DNA from: Planctomycetota bacterium
GTDB taxonomy: Bacteria; Planctomycetota; PLA2; JAEUHO01
Assembly: GCA_026647295.1 (NCBI GenBank)
Contig: JAPKHB010000211.1
Span: forward strand, 1-6,795
Direction: 5' to 3'
Length of the DNA stretch: 6,795 bases
How positions within the stretch are numbered: position 1 is the stretch's first letter; each line of letters begins with the position of its first letter. Under the pieces are notes generated by a model, which saw nothing but the letters and a program-made list of their open reading frames with translations, did not search any database and had not been told where the DNA came from. Positions 4,995 through 6,795 of the stretch are shown here, one piece after another. The position numbers were made by a program, and so were the translations under genes.

Positions 4995-5957
4995 GTGCGT
5001 TGGGCCCTGGCCGAGGCGACCGCCGCGTTCCTGGACACCCTGCTGCGGGCCCTGCCCCCGGCCGGCCTGCTCGCGGCCTGCGAGGGGGTGGGCCGGCTGG
5101 CCTGGTTCCTCCTGCCCGGGCGGCGGGCCGTGGCGTTGGAGAACCTGCGCCTGGCCTTCGGGGGCACGCTCGCCACCGGCCGGCGCCGGGACCTTGCGCG
5201 GGCCGGCTTCGTCCACCTCGCCCGGCTCGTGGGGGAGTGCGTGCTCGCCCCGCGGCTCCTGGCCACGGCCCGGCAGCGCGGCCGGCGGGTCCGCCTCCAC
5301 GGCGCCTGGCGGGAGCTCGAGGCCCGCATGCGCGCCGGCGGCGGCGTGTTGGTCACCGGCCATCTGGGCAACTGGGAGGTGGGCGGGCACGTCGCCCAGG
5401 CGCACGGCATGCGGCTGCGCCCGATGGTGCGCACGCCGCCGTCTGCGCTGGCGGCCGCCTTGATGCGCCGCTGGCGGGCCGGGGGGCGGAGCGCCTTTGC
5501 CAAGGTGGGGGGGCTCGGCGAAGCCCTGGCCCACCTGGGCGCCGGGGGTTGGCTCGGGCTGCTGGCCGACCAGAACGCGGGGCGGCACGGCATCTTCGTC
5601 CCCTTCATGGGGGTGGCGGCGAGCACCTACCCGACGCCCTTCGTGCTGGCCCGCCGCGCGGGCGTTCCGCTCTATCTCGCGGTGTGCCTGCGGGACCCGG
5701 GTCCGGGCCTGGGCTTTGAGGCGTGGGTCGAGGAACTGGACCCCGGCCACGACCCCGAGGCGGGGGCGCGGACGCTGAACGCGGCCCTGGAACGGCACCT
5801 TCGGCGGGCCCCCGGCCAATACCACTGGGCCCACCGGCGCTACAAGTTGCGCCCGCCGGGGGCGCGGCCGGGGCCCGACCAACCCTTCTACGCCCGCTAC
5901 GCCACCCCGCCGGCGGCCTCGCGGGCGGCGCGCAGCGCCGGGCCGCCAGCCGTCTGA
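4995..5957 (+). CDS. LpxL/HtrB-family lysophospholipid (lipid A-type) acyltransferase
   Basis: This 320-aa protein matches the family length. Members transfer an acyl chain from acyl-ACP to a lipid A precursor or related glycolipid at the inner face of the cytoplasmic membrane. Visible features are an N-terminal hydrophobic region (about 20-40), AVALENLRLAFG (45-56) like the family's N-x-x-x-x-F block, and the catalytic H-x4-D/E motif as TGHLGNWE with His123 and Glu128. Further on are ADQNAGRHGIFVPFMG (191-206), which matches the family's D-Q-(x)n-G-V-F-V-P-F-F-G block, and HWAHRRYKLRP (277-287), the usual C-terminal W-x-H-R-R-F-K-x-R-P. The exact acceptor cannot be told from sequence; related enzymes also acylate mannosides or ornithine lipids. 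The GTG at 4995 has no Shine-Dalgarno site but a TATCCT box 6 nt upstream suggests a leaderless mRNA. It is divergent from the ATP synthase operon; no functional link is evident. Confidence 0.92.
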   Translation: MRWALAEATAAFLDTLLRALPPAGLLAACEGVGRLAWFLLPGRRAVALENLRLAFGGTLATGRRRDLARAGFVHLARLVGECVLAPRLLATARQRGRRVRLHGAWRELEARMRAGGGVLVTGHLGNWEVGGHVAQAHGMRLRPMVRTPPSALAAALMRRWRAGGRSAFAKVGGLGEALAHLGAGGWLGLLADQNAGRHGIFVPFMGVAASTYPTPFVLARRAGVPLYLAVCLRDPGPGLGFEAWVEELDPGHDPEAGARTLNAALERHLRRAPGQYHWAHRRYKLRPPGARPGPDQPFYARYATPPAASRAARSAGPPAV

Positions 5958-6012
5958 AGGGCGCCCGCCCGGGGATTCAGGTCTTCCGGCCCGCCGGTCG
6001 ATGGGGGGCGCG

Positions 6013-6795
6013 ATGGAGAAGAGCCCCTTCGCCCGCCGCCCCGCCGGCACCCTGCTCCTCATCGGGGCCCTCGCGCTGCTGACGACCGGGGCCGCGCCGC
6101 GCGCCCGGGCCGGCGAGGCCGGGGCCGCGCCCGGCTACCACGTCCACATCCCCGAGGGCTGTCGCCCCGCCCCCGCCGCCGAGGCCCGCGCCCTGGCGGT
6201 GGAAGTGGAGCGGCTCGCGCCGCACCTTCCGGTGGCGGTGCTGCGCCGGGTCGGGCTGCGGCTGTTCCAGCCCGCGGCCCTGCCCGAGGCCCGCCTCTGG
6301 GTCGCCGCCTTCGAGGTCACGGGGGACCCCCACGCGGCGCCGCCCGACGCCCTGGGCCCGGTCCTCGAGCAGGTGTTCGCGCCGGGCGGCGGCGGGGCGC
6401 TCGCCGAGGCGGCCCGGCGCCCTGCGAATCCGGCCACCCCCGCCTTCCAGGCGCGGGGGCGGCGGGAGGCCGACGGCGAAAGCCGCGAGGTGCGCCTGGC
6501 GGCCGTCGGCGCGCCCGGCGTCCTGGTGCTGGTGGGCCTTGACGCCCCCGTCGTCGGGCTGGCCGAGGTGGAGGCGACCTGGCAGGTGCTCCTGGGTTCG
6601 CTGCGGGTCGGGACCGACCCCGGCCCCTCGGCCGCGGGCGGTCCGCCAACCGCGCTGCTCCTGGGCGCCGGCGCGCTGGTGCTCCTGGTCCTCGGCGCCT
6701 TCCTCCGGGTCCGGGGCCGCCGGACGCTGGGGCCGCTCGTACTCCTTCGCGACGCGCCCGCAGGGCTCCTCCCGCCCGCCCCCATCCTCCCCCCC
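6013..6795 (+). CDS. Unrecognised secreted protein with C-terminal membrane anchor (open at the right edge)
   Basis: The frame is open from ATG 6013 to the window end, 261 codons without a stop. Residues 1-33 look like a signal peptide: basic MEKSPFARRP, a hydrophobic core LLLIGALALLTTG, and an APRARA cleavage-type end. An extracytoplasmic domain of about 180 residues follows, beginning GYHVHIPEGC and ending ATWQVLLGSLRVG. A membrane helix (about 215-231) leads into a basic stop-transfer (RVRGRR) and a Pro/Leu-rich cytoplasmic tail that continues beyond the edge. An opening like G-Y-x-(V/I)-x-(I/L)-P-x-G and an ending like (W)-x-x-L-L-x-S-L-R-V recall PsbP/Mog1-like domains, but this is a weak guess. 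Codon usage and frame-wide amino-acid balance favour a real gene. It follows the acyltransferase by 55 bp in the same direction. An in-frame ATG at 6001 is an alternative; G-rich sequence just before 6013 may serve as its ribosome site. Confidence 0.6.
   Translation, partial: MEKSPFARRPAGTLLLIGALALLTTGAAPRARAGEAGAAPGYHVHIPEGCRPAPAAEARALAVEVERLAPHLPVAVLRRVGLRLFQPAALPEARLWVAAFEVTGDPHAAPPDALGPVLEQVFAPGGGGALAEAARRPANPATPAFQARGRREADGESREVRLAAVGAPGVLVLVGLDAPVVGLAEVEATWQVLLGSLRVGTDPGPSAAGGPPTALLLGAGALVLLVLGAFLRVRGRRTLGPLVLLRDAPAGLLPPAPILPP

Noticed and set aside
2810..5626. Very long minus-strand open frame upstream of atpF (1139 codons in total)
   Set aside because: It crosses the real atpE, atpB, AtpI-like, AtpZ-like and acyltransferase genes; it is Arg/Pro/Ala-rich low-complexity sequence kept open by base composition. 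Only the atpF part is a real protein.
4941..6062. Minus-strand open frame opposite the acyltransferase
   Set aside because: Pro/Arg/Gly-rich shadow; the plus strand encodes a complete acyltransferase with catalytic motifs.
5977..6785. Two minus-strand open frames opposite the right-hand gene (6135-6785 and 5977-6333)
   Set aside because: Both are Ser/Arg/Pro/Gly-rich with no hydrophobic pattern, whereas the plus frame gives a signal peptide and membrane anchor.

Overview
This is a very G+C-rich bacterial window. Third codon positions are almost all G or C, so long shadow frames are open on both strands. It holds most of an F-type ATP synthase operon on the minus strand, reading from about 4944 down to 1. 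Divergent from it is a short plus-strand gene group, 4995 to the right edge. The encoded subunits (AtpG opening MAKPRAILKRR, AtpA opening MRFNPEEI, AtpB with an LLLAAADPMDHV leader, AtpF with a secretion-type leader) look most like those of Planctomycetota or relatives as I remember them. That placement is inference and was not checked against a database. The LpxL/HtrB-type acyltransferase next door fits a diderm with a lipid A-like outer membrane.

Minus strand, in order of transcription: a two-helix AtpZ/AtpI-family protein (4621-4944), a four-helix protein resembling the ATP synthase I chain (4071-4589, GTG start), atpB (a, 3247-4065), atpE (c, 2899-3156), atpF (b, 2207-2809), atpH (delta, 1632-2210), atpA (alpha, 110-1648) and the first 11 codons of atpG (gamma, 1-34). 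Presumably atpD and atpC lie beyond the left edge. The genes are tightly packed: atpF/atpH share an ATGA overlap and atpH/atpA overlap by 17 nt. atpE is set apart by gaps of 90 and 89 bp, each holding a GC-rich hairpin and a shared CCAACC-N-AGGAG leader. The c subunit has its ion-carrying Glu69 but lacks the sodium-ligand pattern, so the enzyme is probably proton-driven.

Plus strand: a 320-aa lysophospholipid (lipid A-type) acyltransferase (4995-5957), then an unrecognised secreted, C-terminally membrane-anchored protein (from 6013, open at the right edge).

The divergent intergenic region is only 50 bp. It contains two mirror-image TANNNT boxes, each exactly 6 nt from its start codon, the signature expected of leaderless promoters. 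I saw no RNA genes, mobile elements, CRISPR arrays or phage genes, and no clear candidate for a wholly new system. The leaderless divergent promoter, the atpE-flanking hairpins, an arginine inside c-subunit helix 1 and the unknown membrane protein are the points worth a second look.
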